Notes under the pieces: generated by a model | Told to the model about the DNA's origin: nothing | Databases searched by the model: none | What the model saw: the letters and a program-made list of their open reading frames with translations, nothing else | Assembly: GCF_028769735.1 (NCBI RefSeq) | Contig: NC_088170.1 | Location: 66,441,085-66,505,084, forward strand | Direction: 5' to 3' | Length of the DNA: 64,000 bases | Origin: Zonotrichia leucophrys gambelii | Taxonomy: Eukaryota; Chordata; Aves; Passeriformes; Passerellidae | Program-made: the position numbers and the translations under genes | Shown: positions 13,301 through 28,300 of the stretch, piece by piece | How the letters are laid out: every line of letters begins with the position of its first letter | How positions within the stretch are numbered: the stretch's first letter is position 1

Positions 13301-16300
13301 TAACTCGAATAATTTTGTATGTTGCAAACAGAAGCAGCTTTGATTATTCAATCTGTCCCCACAAAGCAATAAGAATCCAATAATGTCTTTGATTTAAAAA
13401 AGTAATTAAAAAAAAAAACAAGTTAAAAACCCCACTTTTTTCAGATAATGTAGGCACCAATAGAGAATAGAGGAAAAACCCAAAGTGAATTCCCTGTGAC
13501 CAACACTGGTCTGTGTTTCTGTCAATGCTCATTAGCAAAAGATTTAAATGAAGTATATAAAACTCAAATCTGAAGGATCTGATTAGTTTTGACTGGACTA
13601 AATTCCATCCATTTTCTGCTTTAGAGGATTATTGCCATTTTCTCTTGAGTAAACACATATAGTTAAGAAATGAGAGAAATGGGGACTGGGAAACTGCCTG
13701 TAAATTACATTAAAGCTGGGGGCAAATAGCTCCTGTGAACAAGAGCCATATGCTTATGGATTGTCAACACATCTGTTGGAGAAGGCAAAAAAAATCTGCT
13801 TAAAACCTTCCCTCTTGTGCAGCCCACAGTGAAATATTGGGGTTTTATTCCTGGCTATGCTCCAGGGATGGTCAGTAACCGGGGCCAACATCTCTTTTAT
13901 TTTTTTTTTTTGGTGTCAAGTTTCTTTATTCCATCAGGCAAATAAAGAGCAGGTGCCTCAGTGCTTCTCCCACTTGAAGCTGCAATGCAGATTATCTAGT
14001 TTGCCTGAATAAAGACTTGGCACATTCAGCACCTCAGGAATGAGTGTTATATTGTTGTGGTGTTTCTTCTGTCACAGATGCAATGGGACAATGCATATGA
14101 ACCCTCTTTGGCTTAATACTTCTTTGAGAAGGAAGAAACTGAACACATAGTGTGGTTTCCACCATCTTACTGAACGGGAGGTGAATACAAATGAGGGGAA
14201 CTCCTTTTTTTAGGGTGCTTGGAGACATCAAGCAACCTCTGCATGAGGATTCCTGAGAGACCCCACACTAACTGATTGAGACCTACGTGTATGAAATAAA
14301 GATGAAGACAGTGGTGAGTAAAATATTACCATAAAGGGGCTATAAAATGTCCAAAATATTAACAGAGGTGAACATTTTTAACAAAATGCAGTATAAACCC
14401 AACAGATGAAGCAATGGCATGTCTTATCCCCCAGAAATCTAAAGGAAGATGAAACAAAAGTTAAAAGGTCCTACAAGACAAGTGTGAAGGCTCATACCAG
14501 CTGAAAGTTTTTTGCTTTGTGTGCTCCCAGATGAAATCCATCTAGAGACAAGGACTATGCTTCTCCTGTCCTTTGCCATTTTCTAGTTCCTTTCAACTAA
14601 AAAATTGTAACATATATTAAACTGAAGGGAAAGAAGAAAAATCACATGCCTTGTGGTAACAGCAAATGACTGCACTACTTTGGGGGAACCTGTATAACTC
14701 TCTTGTGTCAGCAAAACTCTCAGGCTCCACAAATGCTCAGAGTAATGGCAAAGGAAGAATAATTCACTGTCAGAGTACTTTCTATATTTATGTCTTTTAG
14801 TTGTCCAGAAGACAAAAATAGATTGGCTACCTACATAATTTATAAATTGGGTTTACCAGGCTCCTCTGAAACCAAATAAATGAAAAAAAAAGAAAAAAAA
14901 AATCACAACTCCCTTCAGTCTCCATGCCAGAACATTCACAGAATCCCAGAATGTGCTGAGTTGGAAGGAACCCACAAGGATTATCAAGTCCAGCTCCTGT
15001 CCCTGCACAGGACACCCTGAGAGTCACCCCCTGTGCCTGAGAGCATTGTCCAAACACTTCTTGAACTCTGTCAGGCTTGGTGCTGTGACCACTGCCCTGG
15101 GGAGCTGTTCCAGTGCCCGACCACCCTCTGGGTGCAGAACCTTTTCCTGATACCCAATCTAAACCTCCCCTGACTCAGCTTCAGGCCATTCCCTCAGGTC
15201 CTGCCATTGGGCACCACAGGGAAGAGTTCAGTGCCTGCCCCTCCTCTTATTGTGTTCCTCCATTTAACTGAGGAAATTTCTGCTTCAAGCCAAGAAACTT
15301 GGCCTTTGGTTAATATACTCATTGACAGAGTTCTCTTTGACACAGAAAACATGTTTTTATTTGGAGTGGTTACTCTACACAATACAGATATTTGTGTTTA
15401 ACGGGTAATGCTGCACTCATGGAGGTCTTTAAGGCTGGAAGGAGCTGGCATTTTCAAATGTTCTCAAAACATTCACTTCTGCCCTCCAAATGGTTATAAC
15501 ACCTTTTAGGTCAGTAATATTTTTTTTTTAACTGCAATGATCCATTTCTCTTTTAAATTTTAATTTAAATAACACCTCAACACAATTCCTAAAAACTATG
15601 CCAACCTAGAAAAACAACAGGAATTAGCACAGAAACTTTTGGCCATTCTTTTGGCTAGCTTATGTCAATAGAGTCATAATGATTTACATCATCTGGATTT
15701 GCCTCAGCTGGAAAACTAGATTCAGGATAACAGCATCTAGGAAAGGCAATGATGTGTAAATATTTCTTTGGCTTTGCTACACACACTGTGGATGGAATTA
15801 ATTTCCCCACCTTTGGCAGCCTCATTGTTGGTTTAAGCTAGTCTAGTCAAAACTAGACTGTTTCTGAGATTTAATGACCTTCAATTCAGACACCCTACCT
15901 TTAGACTTCTGTTTCAGGTTGGGCTGAATTGCCCTAAAGACCATGTGGATGAGCTCAAATACCAGATGCTACTGATGCCTTTCCCATTTTCCCCTCAGAC
16001 TTCTGGTGAAAGCAATTGCTATGATTTTTGTTGCAAGACCTTCTACTCCTTCACAGTTGCTGCCTGTCTCTCAGAATGCTCTACCTTGGAGGCACAGGCA
16101 CATTTTTTGTCATGCCTGTTTCTTTCCTACACCTCAGACCAAGGAGTGCCCTTGGCAGAGCTTCTTGCTATACTGAAACCCCAGACCTGTGCTTGTCTGT
16201 AGTACAGCCTTGGGCAAATCCCACCCCTCTCATGTCTCAGGCCAATTTATAAAGTGAATCAGAGAATGGTTTAAGTTGGAAGGCATTTTTAAGGATCAGC

Positions 16301-19300
16301 AATGAGTGATCTCCAACCAGAACAGGTTGCTCAAAGCCCCATCCAACCTGACTGAATGTTTCCAGGGATGGGGCATCCACCACCTCTCTTGGCAACTTGT
16401 GCCAGTGTCTCACCACCCTCATCATAAAAAATTTTCCTTGTATCTAGTCTAAATCTACCCTCTTTTAGTTTAAAAGCATTGCCCCTTGTCCTATTTCTAC
16501 AGACTCTGCTGAAAGGTTTGTCCTGATCTTTCTTGCAGGCTCACTTTAAGTACTGAAAGTCTGCAATAAAGTCTCCCTGGGGCTTTCTCCAGGCTGAACA
16601 ACCCCAACTCCCTCAGCCTTTCCCCATAGGAGAAGTGCTCCATCTCTCTGAGCATCTTCAGGAATCCTTTTCCCAAGTGAAGGTCAGGGTGCAGGAAGGC
16701 TGCTGAAGACAAAGAACTCAATAACCCACCTCTGACTGTGGCACTGAAGGAAAGGACCTATTCCAACCACACATGTGCCACTATGTTTTAGCAGAAAAAT
16801 GGTTTGCAGTGTGTAGTGAGGCTCATTCTTTCCTTAATTTTTTTTTTTTGGTAAATGTCTAAGTGAAAAAAAAATTCCAATGACTTCTCAACAAAAAAAC
16901 CACAAAATGACTTCTATACCACAAAAAACCCTGGATCTCTTGCAAACTCCCTGCTATAGGTGCTAACTTGGCACTATTTATGGGCAGCATAAACTGTGCA
17001 CTTCTCCATTCCTCTCCACCTTGTCCTTTTCCCTTCCTCCTTTTCCAACATGAGCATCCTGTCTGGAAATGATCCACAAACTGGGAGTCTTGGAGTAAGA
17101 CACTAAGCACATGAGGCATTATAAACAATTTAAGTGAAGATTCTTATTGGAAACATTATTTTGGTTTTAGGGCAGGACTAGTGGAGAGAATGGGCAAAGA
17201 AAAGCAGGAGCAGCTTCAGCTCTTTCTGGGCATGCAGAGCTGCCCTACACCCTGCCAACCCCATCCATGTGAAGAGCAGCTATAATGTTTCTGGAGCAGA
17301 ACCAGATTCCGGTGCTGCAGGGCTCCAGGGCAGCTCCAAGACTGGCATAACTGTGCTGGGACTTTCCACACAGAGATCCAGCGTGGTAAGTAACTGTGTC
17401 AGCCTGCTGACAGCTTTCCTTTAGGCAGCCCTTGGTTACACTGCACAATTGTCTGTCACTACAAATGCATGGCACAACAGGAAGCTCAACGTTTAGTCTG
17501 ACTTCAGCCACTTGCCTATCACCACTCACTTATGAACCACAACTTTGCTCTTACTGTTTTACTTAATGGAGAGTTTAAATAACTCCGTGTTCAAAGTACT
17601 TCTTTTGCTGAAGTTAAGATGATGTAGTAGTACACCAGGGATCAATACTGCCCACAAATTTTAGGTTCAGCATCTCTGTGGCTAAGCATGAGAAGCTGCA
17701 GAGAAAATGTTCTCTTTTGGGAGACACTCCCGGCAGATCTGTATTGGCAGTTGTCTAAGTCCAGAATCCTCTTTCTTATACTCAATTTGGGTGTATTTCT
17801 GATTTTCTGCTGCATTCCTAAGCTCACTGACTCCAAAGTCTAGATAAAATGAATCAGACACTGGTGCTGACTAAATGGCTGACATGTAGAGGAATTCAGA
17901 TGGGCAGAACTGGCCAACATGAACCTTATGAAATGTAACAAGGATAGATGCAAAGTCCTGCACCTGGGGAGGAATAATCCCCTTCACTGACACAGCAGGG
18001 GACGGATGGGGCTGGGGAGAAGCTTTGCTGAAAAGGACCTGCGGGGGTCTTGGTGGGAGGTGACCACAAACCAGCAGCATGCCCTGGCAGCAAAGAAACC
18101 AAACAGGCCCCTGGACTGTGGAAGAAGAGACAGGAAATCCAGGTTTCCTCTTTTGTGCTTGTTGGATCACACCTGAATATTACATGCAGATTTGGGGTCC
18201 TCATTGCAAGGAGAACATTGATCAGGTGGAGGGAACTCAGTGGAAGGTCAGCAAGTTGGCCAGGGGCTCCATCACTCATCCTGTAACCAGCTGGGCTTGT
18301 TCAGGCTGGAGAAGATACAGCTCCAGGTGAACCTAAAGCAGCCTCCCAGTGCCTAAAAGGAGTTCATCCACTAGATAGAGCAACAGCACATGCAGGGAAG
18401 ATGAGAAGTACATTGAAACAAGGGAGGTTCCAATATAAACATTTGTACAAGCACTGGAACAGATTACCCAGATTGCTCCATCCATGTCCTTGGAGGTTTT
18501 TGAGATTTATTTGGATCAACCTGATCTCAGAGGAGCAGGGAGTTGGGTCACAGACCCAGCTGGTCTTCCAACCTCAATTATTCTATGGGAATTAGAGCAG
18601 CGTAGGAGAAAAGCAGAGAAAGTCAGCTCACACTAAGGCAGAATGAAAGAAGGCTGAAGAATGAAGATGTGTTGAAAACTGAACAGTAGAACCAGTTTCT
18701 GTTCTTGGGTCTGTTTACAGAAGCAGAGGTTGACACTGAAAAAGCCACTTAACTCTCATCTGTGGTTTTGGTTCTAGGCTGCCACAACTACACTGTGTGG
18801 GTGAGGTTTCTAGGGCCCAACCTACAACAATCCAGCAAAAGAAGTTGTGACCTTGGATCTTTCCTTGAGGTTTTGGATTCCTCTTAGATTCAGCAATGTG
18901 CAACAGAAAATAAAATCACAGTAGAAGAATGTAAAGAAAGGATATAAAGAAATCAAACAAAGAGAGTAAAGGCCATTAAAAAAAAAAATATATTTCTAAC
19001 AGCTCCTCAGTCAGTAACATAAAAAAAAATGTTAGAGTTTATAAGGGAATTATAAGGACAAAAGAAAAAGAAATATTAAACCCAAAGTAGAAATCTCTAA
19101 TTTTAGCCAGATGAATTTAAAATCTCTGTTTACTACACAAAATCTCTTGGGTAAACAAAATATGCCTTTGTCCCTTGCTTAGTCCAAGAGGGATAATAAA
19201 GGTAAGAGACAACACTGGATTTAAGGATAATCAGATTAAGGCTGCATTCTCTCTTTTCTTTCTAATCTTTAGTTGCAATAACCAATGATGTTTGGAACTG

Positions 19301-22300
19301 TGTCTTGAAAACTGTATCTAAACATGAGGAACACCTGCTGGCCTGACTGAAAAATGGAAGATACTGGGCAAAGTTTTGTTGTGTTGGACAAAGTCTGTGC
19401 AAAGCTTCTGACTTTGGTTTATATTATCTTAGTTTTGTGGTGGCACTCTCTTAAACAGAGAATAGCTCCCAGCTGTAGGAGGCTCTTATGTAGATGGGAG
19501 TCTGGACCACTGACCTGGAGTTAGAAGGGATTCTGCACAGATCTGATCTTAAATATATAAGGTCAATCAATTAAGATGTGTTATCTTCATGTAGCACTAA
19601 CCCAACTGTTTGTTTTGAAGAGATGGAGGCCACAGAGTTTTCTCCTGAACACCCAAATGAAATGTCTTATGGAAAAGGGGAAGGATTCAAATATAGTAAT
19701 GCTGGAGTTTATGAAATGAGGATTATAAACACAGTGTGGGGGAGAAGTGGGCAAGTCAATCATGGTGCCCGTGTGACATTGCTCTCAGGAATTTGCAGTG
19801 GAGTTTCAGGCTGAAATGAGCTCATCCTACGGGCTCTGACTGCAGAAGGTACATTTTAAAGGGGAAGAATAATTAAGCAATGACAGAGGCATCATCATTA
19901 TTAGATAATCACAACCCAGGGGCATTAGCAAACGTTGAGTGTCTCTAATCCCATGGGGTCTAATTATTCTGTGATAATAACCACACCTCCAAGTTCTAAT
20001 TTATTCTTGTGGAGAATCTGGAGGGGGAGGGGGGAGAAATGGGGGCATTTTAATATTTTTGCTAAAAGAAGATGCAGTTGGCCTTTCACTAGGGCTCATC
20101 AGTATTCTGATCTAACTAGCATGTGTGAGTGGCATTAAATTGTCTGCCCTTTACTGTGATCTCCAGCCAATCTGAGTATCCACCCTTGCACAGACTGGTG
20201 GCCTCCCTGCTGCTAACAGTACCAGCAGGCCCTGGTTCTGTTTCTCAGGGCAGATTTTGGCAAAGGTGAGGTAGATTTTCCTGGTCTGGAGAGGTGTATT
20301 TTCCATAAGGTCCTCTGACAAACACATTGCCATTGGTATGGAGAAAGAAGTAAAAACTTGCACATTTTCTGGTGTCTCGGAAGTGCTGTCAAAAAGGAAG
20401 ATTCTAGGAAGTTTAAGTGCTCTGCTTGTGCTTGGATAGGATAAAATTAAAGTGACAGATGCACTCCAGGGAAAGAGCACCAGAAAAGCAAGAGAGCAAG
20501 AAAGAGTCAGGGGAAACAAGAATGACAATATAGAAAGACATATACCAATATCACAGCCTTTCTTCAGTAAGTCAGTGCCCCTCTGCTTCTTCATTACTCA
20601 CAGGTGAACTGTGTCCATGAAATACTGTCCATTTCTTCCCAAGGAACAGGGAAACAGAAGCAGCAGTGAGCAAAGGAGGAAGGGAGAACACCATGCACTC
20701 AACATCTGGTCTCTTTTTTGCATCTGTGTGCATGCATGTGCAAATGAGAGAAAGCATGACAGAGAGGGAGAGGAGAGGAGAGGAGAGGAGAGGAGAGGAG
20801 AGGAGAGGAGAGGAGAGGAGAGGAGGAGGAGAGGAGAGGAGAGGAGAGGAGAGGAGAGGAGAGGAGAGGAGAGGAGAGGAGAGGAGAGGAGAGGAGAGGA
20901 GAGGAGAGGAGAGGAGAGGAGAGGAAGGAGCCTTTCCCCATGGTGATCCTTCTGGTTCTGGCTTTCTGAAAACAGGTTTATATTTTTTAAAGTCATTTGT
21001 GAACACTGACTTTTACAAGAATTAAAAAAAAAACCACAAAAAACATAAAGAGGTGAACCAATTCATTAAAATTTTTTTGCAAATTCAGAAGCCAAGGCCT
21101 TCAACAGTGGGAGAATAACTTTAGGCTCACAAATCCATACTATTCAGCACTGCACGGGTTTTTGAGAGCTAAGAAAGCTTGAGAGAAGTGAAAATCAGGG
21201 ACACTCATTTTAATCACTTGTTGATGTTAACACCTAACTTGACATTTATGATTGTCATGAAATTACAGTGTCTACACCATGCACCTTCCACAGCAAAGAA
21301 GGAGGAGAAAAGAGCATGCAGAGATACCACAGGTACAGCAGACAAACTTATTAGTTGGTTATTTTTGTAGTTTATCTTCTGTTCCATAATTTTCCTCCAA
21401 ACCTGTCTATCTGGCAGAAGGTATATTAACAAGCAAGGGTTTATTGATTGGGCATGTCTTTGTGAATCTAGGCTGGTATTGTGAATCTTGGTGTTTAAGG
21501 GCACATTTTCCTATGAGATTTTGAAGACAAAGAAAGAGAGAGTAAAAAGCAAGTCAATATTCTTGGCCAATTCCACGCTGATGCTTCTGTTTTGTTGAAA
21601 TGCATTTCCCAGTGAAGACCTCTAGCATAAACTAAAAAATCCACCTCTAGCATAAACTACAAGCTGTACCTCAATCCTGTGCCTGCAACATGTTGTGCAT
21701 TCTCCCCAGCACACCACAATGGTAAATCACCTTTGGTTTTGGGTGGGAAGTGCTTTAGAGTGGCTTGGAAACAGAATAACAATGCACAGTGAACTGGCTT
21801 GAGTTCAGCTTCATAGCTGACCATCATATATTTCCAGCTGTAACTCTAAATGAAATCAAACCAAACTGAATCACCACAATACGAGGAAAACAAAGAAGAA
21901 TTGCTGAGCACTTAGGGATCAGTGGGGCCAAGGGCTGTGGCTGTGCTCGTTGAAGCACCACTGAGTTCACATCAAAGCCATTTCTACAGGGAACTTCCAG
22001 CTGTGCTCTCATGTTTATTACAGCTATCTCACACAATTTGGAGCAGGCTATTGTTCTGAGATGCATGCCCTGATGCTGAAATGACCTCCATGTGGAGCTG
22101 CATCAGAATACAGCCACTTATAAATCACTTTCCAAAGAACTCCTGATCTAAAATCAAGAAGGCTCTACTGGAGGCCAGGATCTCCTGCCTGGAGCACAGG
22201 TTCCTTCACATGGCCCCTGGTGTGCCTGCAACATCTTTGACACACTTTCAGCACTAAGCAGGGACAAACAACATGCAGTGACATCTCTCCATGAAAAAAA

Positions 22301-25300
22301 AAAAAAGAAAAAAAAGGAAAAAGAAAAAAAGAAAGAAGAGTGTCAGCAAAGTCCAAGGCTGTCATTCAAGGTAAGCAACGTTTTTGTTCTACAAGTGCTT
22401 ACCACATACATATATGCCAATTCAAATTCTAGTATATGGGAGAGGGTGGCCTGATTCATCTTCTTTTTCACCTCTCTCACATATCTGTCTTAAGATAATG
22501 TAAACAGTCCTTGGGAGGTGTTTGTCTTTCTATTGCAACAAGATGTTTCTAAAATACTTTTTCCTTCAGACACTTAGGAGTCCTATCCATGGCATTTTAG
22601 AATAGAGATGAGCTAAACCATATATTGAAAATTTTTGTTGTTAAACGGAGTTATGAATCCAGAAGGTGCCTGCAATTATTTCCATGGCAGATGGGTTTCT
22701 AAGTGGGGTGTGCAAGCACAGCTTTATTGCAATAGCACATCCACAAAATGCACTTGCTCACCCCTGGGAGCTGCAGCACTTGAGGATTATCTTGCCTCAT
22801 GTAAAATTACTCAGCCAGGTCCTTTGCAGACCATTTGTAAAGTCATACTGAGTTCACTGTGACACTGGTTCTTTTCATTCATATTACACATTTTTGTGCT
22901 GCAAACAGCAAAGACAGTTGAGGGTTTACTTTACTTGGTTTTAAACTCATGCAGCTGTTGGAGATATTTTTGTTTGGCCATTGCATATAGTAATTCAGTA
23001 GTCCCATATCGAAGCAACTAGTTCTTCTGAGAGAATGTTAAAACAATTAAAACATTAGTAATAATAAAAAATGGAATAAAATTAAGATTTAAAAAGTATT
23101 ACTTTTTACTATTAATTATAATTTTTCTGTCTTGGGTAAACAGACCAGAAGTACCCATGGACAAAAGCACAATCCAGTAGGATTGAAGAATCAGTGTTGG
23201 CAGTAGATGAAAGCTCCTTCAAATGCATGAGTTTTTCTAAGATTTACATTATTTCCTGGGTATTATGAACTGCAGCATTTTCTGGGCTTGTAACTTCTTG
23301 TAAGATATATTACATATAAGCTCACATATCTACCTGTGTAGGCAAGCTGATATTATCATCTTTCTTTAGTAGAAAGCCACCCTGAATGAACTTCAAAGAG
23401 TGCTTCCAACAGAAAGAAAAAAAAGCTTTTCTTTACAAACTGGGATTCTTGTAGCTTGAAATAGAGATTAAGAGTGGGGTAGAGAGACACTTACAAAATA
23501 GAATGTATTATACGTGTTATTTGTATACTGCAAGCAAAGTAAATCCTGAAATGTGCTAAGGCAATGGATTTAATACCTTAGGAAGATGATAATGTAATGA
23601 TGTTTAAAAAACAAACATGTCTCCTGTTGAATTAGATCCTACTAATCCATGGTTTAGTACTGTATGCTGCTTCCTGAAAGAAAAAAACAAACCTAAAAAA
23701 TTTAACTAGCACATTGCTTGACTGAAAATATGCACATGTTTCTGTCCTTTGGTATTAATGGAATTCTGAGGAAACAGCTGGAGATTTCTGTGCCAAAAAT
23801 TCATAAATTGATAATGTTGATTCTAAAACTGATAAGGAGCTTTGCCAAAATGACCCCTACATTTGTCAGGCAGCCTCACAAAGCATTTCTGCCCACCCTG
23901 AGCCCATTCAGTGCCTGAACATCCCTGGGACCCTTCAGGCTGCACCTGCTCAGAAACCCTTCTGAGAGGAGAATGTCCAGAGACCTGTTACATTTTAAGG
24001 GACAAATATGCACAGGTCATCCCAGTGAGCTGATGTCCTGTCTGCTGCCATCAGCATCCCTCAGGTCATCACTGGCTTGTTTTTTCCAGTGAGGACAGCA
24101 GGGAGAGACAGTGCTGATCCAGGGAGGCTCTACATGAATCCATCACCTCCCCTTTTACTGTACTGGGATTCTGGGAGGTTCTTAGCCACAAATCCCACTC
24201 TTTTCTTCTTTAGTCATTTAAGATATATTGAAACATTATTAACAATACAAATATAGGTCAAAAATACATGCCCAGTTTCCTATTTTTGGCTCCAGCTTGT
24301 GCTTGCATGCCTCCTTAAGGGTGGCCTAATAATCAGATGGGTTTAGTACCAATATATCTCCAAGAAGCAGCATAATCTGTGGGCACTAAGAGCAGTCAAA
24401 ATCAATTCACTGATTGAGGAGCCTAACCACAGACTCAGAAATCTAACACCAAGTATGTAAGACCAGCTGACACACAACAGCTCAGAAATATACTTGTCCT
24501 GCCACAAATTTCCTTGAACTATGCAGTCCAGTAACAGGCACTGGGATGTGGGCATGCTAAGGCAAGGTTTTCTTCCATAGCTTCCTTGAAAGCACATTCT
24601 TTTAAAATATTGGTGCTGAGATCAGAATTAAGGCATTGAAATGCTCTGTCCTCCAAGCACTAAGGTAGACTTAAATACAAAATTTAAAACCATATGCTTG
24701 GGTTAAGTGAGTGCACTGTACATACACTGTATTTTAAAACCTTTATTTAAGCTATGCCTTACATTTATCAACGGTATCTTTATCCTGAAAATGATGAAAA
24801 TTATACTAGGGATGTTTTCTATGTTCTTCAAAACTAATAAAGCTTATTTTAAATGATTTTACAATAATGTAACATGCATTAATTCCACATGAAATGGCAG
24901 AAAAATAATCAATTTGTACTACAGCATGACAAGTGCCATTCTGCATTTTAAACCGATCTTTTCCAACATGAAACATCTACTTCAATTCAGTCTTTAGCAA
25001 ACTGTCAGACCTTCCTACACACCTACTGGTAGGGTTATTTTTGAATCATCCTGGAAGCAAATCACAACTATCTCAGTGGGTGCACTGGCCTCTAACAAAA
25101 TGTCATGGTGGCAGCCTTGCACCACTGATCGGAGAAAAATGTTTTGTACTGAAGTGAACAAAAAGCAAATCTTCTAAGAATGGTTATTTGAACATTCTTC
25201 ACCGCTTCTCAGCAGAAGCATCTTGTATATTCTATAAAATCTCTACCATTTCAACAATTGTGCTCACAACATGAACACCTTCAACTAACAAAGACAATCT

Positions 25301-28300
25301 TCATACTAGATTAGGGGGTAGAGAAAATAATGAGCCACGTATGATAACTATAAGTTATAATTCTCTGCTTTGACCAGAGGGAGAGAATGAATTAGTTCTT
25401 ACAGGAAAGGCAGTATAATTTTTTTTTCTTTTTCAGTTTATTCTATACTTCACAGTCTTCCTTTTTTGGGGACTATTATTCTTCAATGTCAGTATCTGTC
25501 TGAAAATGAGTATTTTTAGACCTTTGTGCTGAGGAGAATTTTTTTTTTCAGTGTAAGAGTTAATGGCTGAATACTGACATAATATGACAAAAGCTGTGCT
25601 GGATTTTAAGAGATCATTAAAGGAAAAAAGTATCATTTTCTCACTTTCTACCCTATCAGTATTTTCTCCCCCAAATATTTCCTCTTAGGTTTATACAGCA
25701 GATAAACCTAAAGAGTTTTTTACTGAAGCATGAATAGCTAGTTCAGCTGTGTGAATAAATAATAGTTTAGAGAATCAAATAATCATGAAAATGTCATGGA
25801 AAAAGAAGGCTTCTAGGTCTGAAACTGAATTAGCTTCTGGTTTAGCAATTCTATCCCCCCACAGCTCAGAAATTATATTGTGTATGTTCATGCAGATAAA
25901 TTTGGATATATAATTAGATGTTTTGTCTCTTCATTTACACATAGTAGGGCTTTCCTACTGTTTACTGAAACAAACATTTATGTGTGAATTTGAAGAAACA
26001 AAACTGAAATGATCTCACAGAGGCTGTGGAATCTCTATCCTTGGAGATACTCAGACCTTGAGTGGACAAGGCTTTCACCAATCTGTTCTGAGTGGTCCAG
26101 GTTTCACAGTGCTGTATGAGCCCTGTACCACCCAGGACACTCAGAACACACATTGTTACCCTTGGCAAAATTAGGGAAATAAAATGTCAGGCAGTGTTAG
26201 AGGCAGATACTTTGATTCTGAGTTCATATGTCCCTCCTTCACATGCACCTCCAGGCATTCCCATCACCCCCTGAATGATCCCTGCATCCTCCCTTTGAGT
26301 TCTCTGCTCCATGATCCATTTACAGGATGTGTCAAGGACAGTCTCTGGAGGAGAGAACAAGGTTCCTGACACTCAGCTGGGATTCATCCTGTCCAAATTG
26401 GGATGTTTACAGTGTGGATACCTACAGCTGAGGCAGTGCCTCCAAAATCCCTTCCCAGTGAACAAGAAATGGAAACTTCCAGGTTCCCGCCCAAAGGGAA
26501 CTGAGACAAACTGGATGAGGCAAACCTGGAGTCAGGTAAAAGCTACCCCAGGCCAAATCCTTGTGTTATGAAATACTACAGGTACCTGCCTTTAAAACAC
26601 TATGAAATAGTACTGGTTCCTGTCTTTAAAACAGAAAAAGTATCCCAAGCAAGTGAAATGAAAATAAAGTGAAGAATTAATTAACTAAATAGAGGTGATT
26701 AAAGTAAATAAAGGAAACAATTATCATATCAAAATAAAAGACAAGAAAGATGATTAAATGAGTCTTCAAAAGACCCATGAGAAACTCATGAAAGACATAA
26801 TATGCCTTTACCTGGTTTTTAGTCTTTCATGATTTCATTTTAATTTTTATTCACTACCATCTGATAATTGCAAGAAACAGTTACTTTAACCATAGGCAAT
26901 TTAAACCATTTTAATTTTTTTTCCAGGGCCAAGAGACAAAAGAACCTATTTATTGCCTGAGGGGATTTTTACTAAAATGAAAGCTTAATCTTTCATGTTT
27001 TTTTAAGCAAAGGCTTTTAAAAAATCATTTCTAACAATGCTGTAGGGAGACACTTCCATGGGTATGCAAAATTGAAATTATAAATTTACAATTATAAAAA
27101 AATTAATAGTTTGGGGGATTGTATTGTCTCTGTTCTTTCTGAATGAATACTCTTTCAAGCTTAAGAGAAAGTATTTAGCACATGGAGGCGAACAAGTGTC
27201 CTCAGACTCTCTTGCGGTCAAAGCTGTTTAGTCAGAATGGATGGGAGAAAGATCATTGGAGTTTAATTTGTTTGGAAATCCTCAAATATCAGATGTCCCA
27301 CTGGCTCCTCATTTCCTGGCCTATTTTTCTGTGTTGCCAGTGCACTGAAGTTGGCCTGAGTACTGTCTCCTCTCTACTAGTGTTGTGCACTGATGTTTGC
27401 TAAATCTTATTGATGTAAAATTAAGCTTCCAGGTGAATTTTAGCTGAAACAACCATATTTTGGTGCTCTTAAAACACATGTTTAGAAAGGACAGAACAAA
27501 GATTGATTTGGGGGGGTTTTCAGGGGAGATATATCTGGATAAAAACATGGATATGATTTATGTGGCTGACATGGTTCAAGACATACTGGAAGAAGACACT
27601 TATGCCCATCTCCATTCTGTGAAGTATTTTGCCTTTAACAACATTCAGAAAAGGATTAAATTTAAGCATCTACCTTTGCACTGCCACAAATGTGGGCTTT
27701 TTTCTCAACTAAAAAATATTAATTTAATGCATTATCTGGAGAGATGCAAACATTTCTTCCTGGGCTTAGTGCATGCTTTGAAATCAGACAAAATAATTTA
27801 CACTTATGAAACACAACAAGCTGAAGTGTTCTATTAAAGGAAAACTAGACCAAAAAAATACCCTTAAGGCCTCCAAACATCCACACATTGAAAGGCAGAT
27901 TTAAATGTTTTCTGTCAACATATTTTGAGTTTTAGTGGAAACACTTTGAGCCACTATGAAAAACTTTATCAAACTAAATTCATTTTCCATGGAGCAGAGA
28001 AGAATCATTGAAGATATTATTCAGGTTACATGTAATAGGGTGGAGAATGTGGAACCAGATAAGGAAGGTTAAACTGAAGAACATTTTACCAAGGCTTGAT
28101 TTTAGGCTGGTTGTGCAATATAAATAGGTCAGTGGACCTATTAGAGATTTTTCAAGCTAATATTAGAAACAAGTGCCATCTATAAGACTTTCAAAGGCAA
28201 ATGGCATTCTGAAGACACTATTTGAAAGGCTAAATACCCCAAATTTTTTGAAAATAACACAAGTTCAATGTGCTAGCCAAAATCATTAACCTCTTTGGAA

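Noticed and set aside
15840..15859. 8-bp perfect hairpin AGTCTAGT-CAAA-ACTAGACT
   Set aside because: A stem of this length is expected about once by chance in a window of this size, and nothing around it suggests a terminator or RNA gene.
20151..20594. 147-codon open frame on the minus strand, next to the microsatellite
   Set aside because: Leucine- and serine-rich without a domain or conserved motif. It is in the sense strand of the CELF2 intron but has no credible splice sites or start context.
20572..21025. Open frames of 80-144 codons on both strands rich in SSPLL or GEERR repeats
   Set aside because: They are translations of the stop-free (GGAGA)n microsatellite. All frames across it are open and no unique protein sequence is present.
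27460..27837. 125-codon open frame on the plus strand
   Set aside because: The protein has two CxxC-like spacings at best (HCHKCG) but no recognisable family, no splice context, and lies in AT-rich intron. One such frame in 64 kb can occur by chance.
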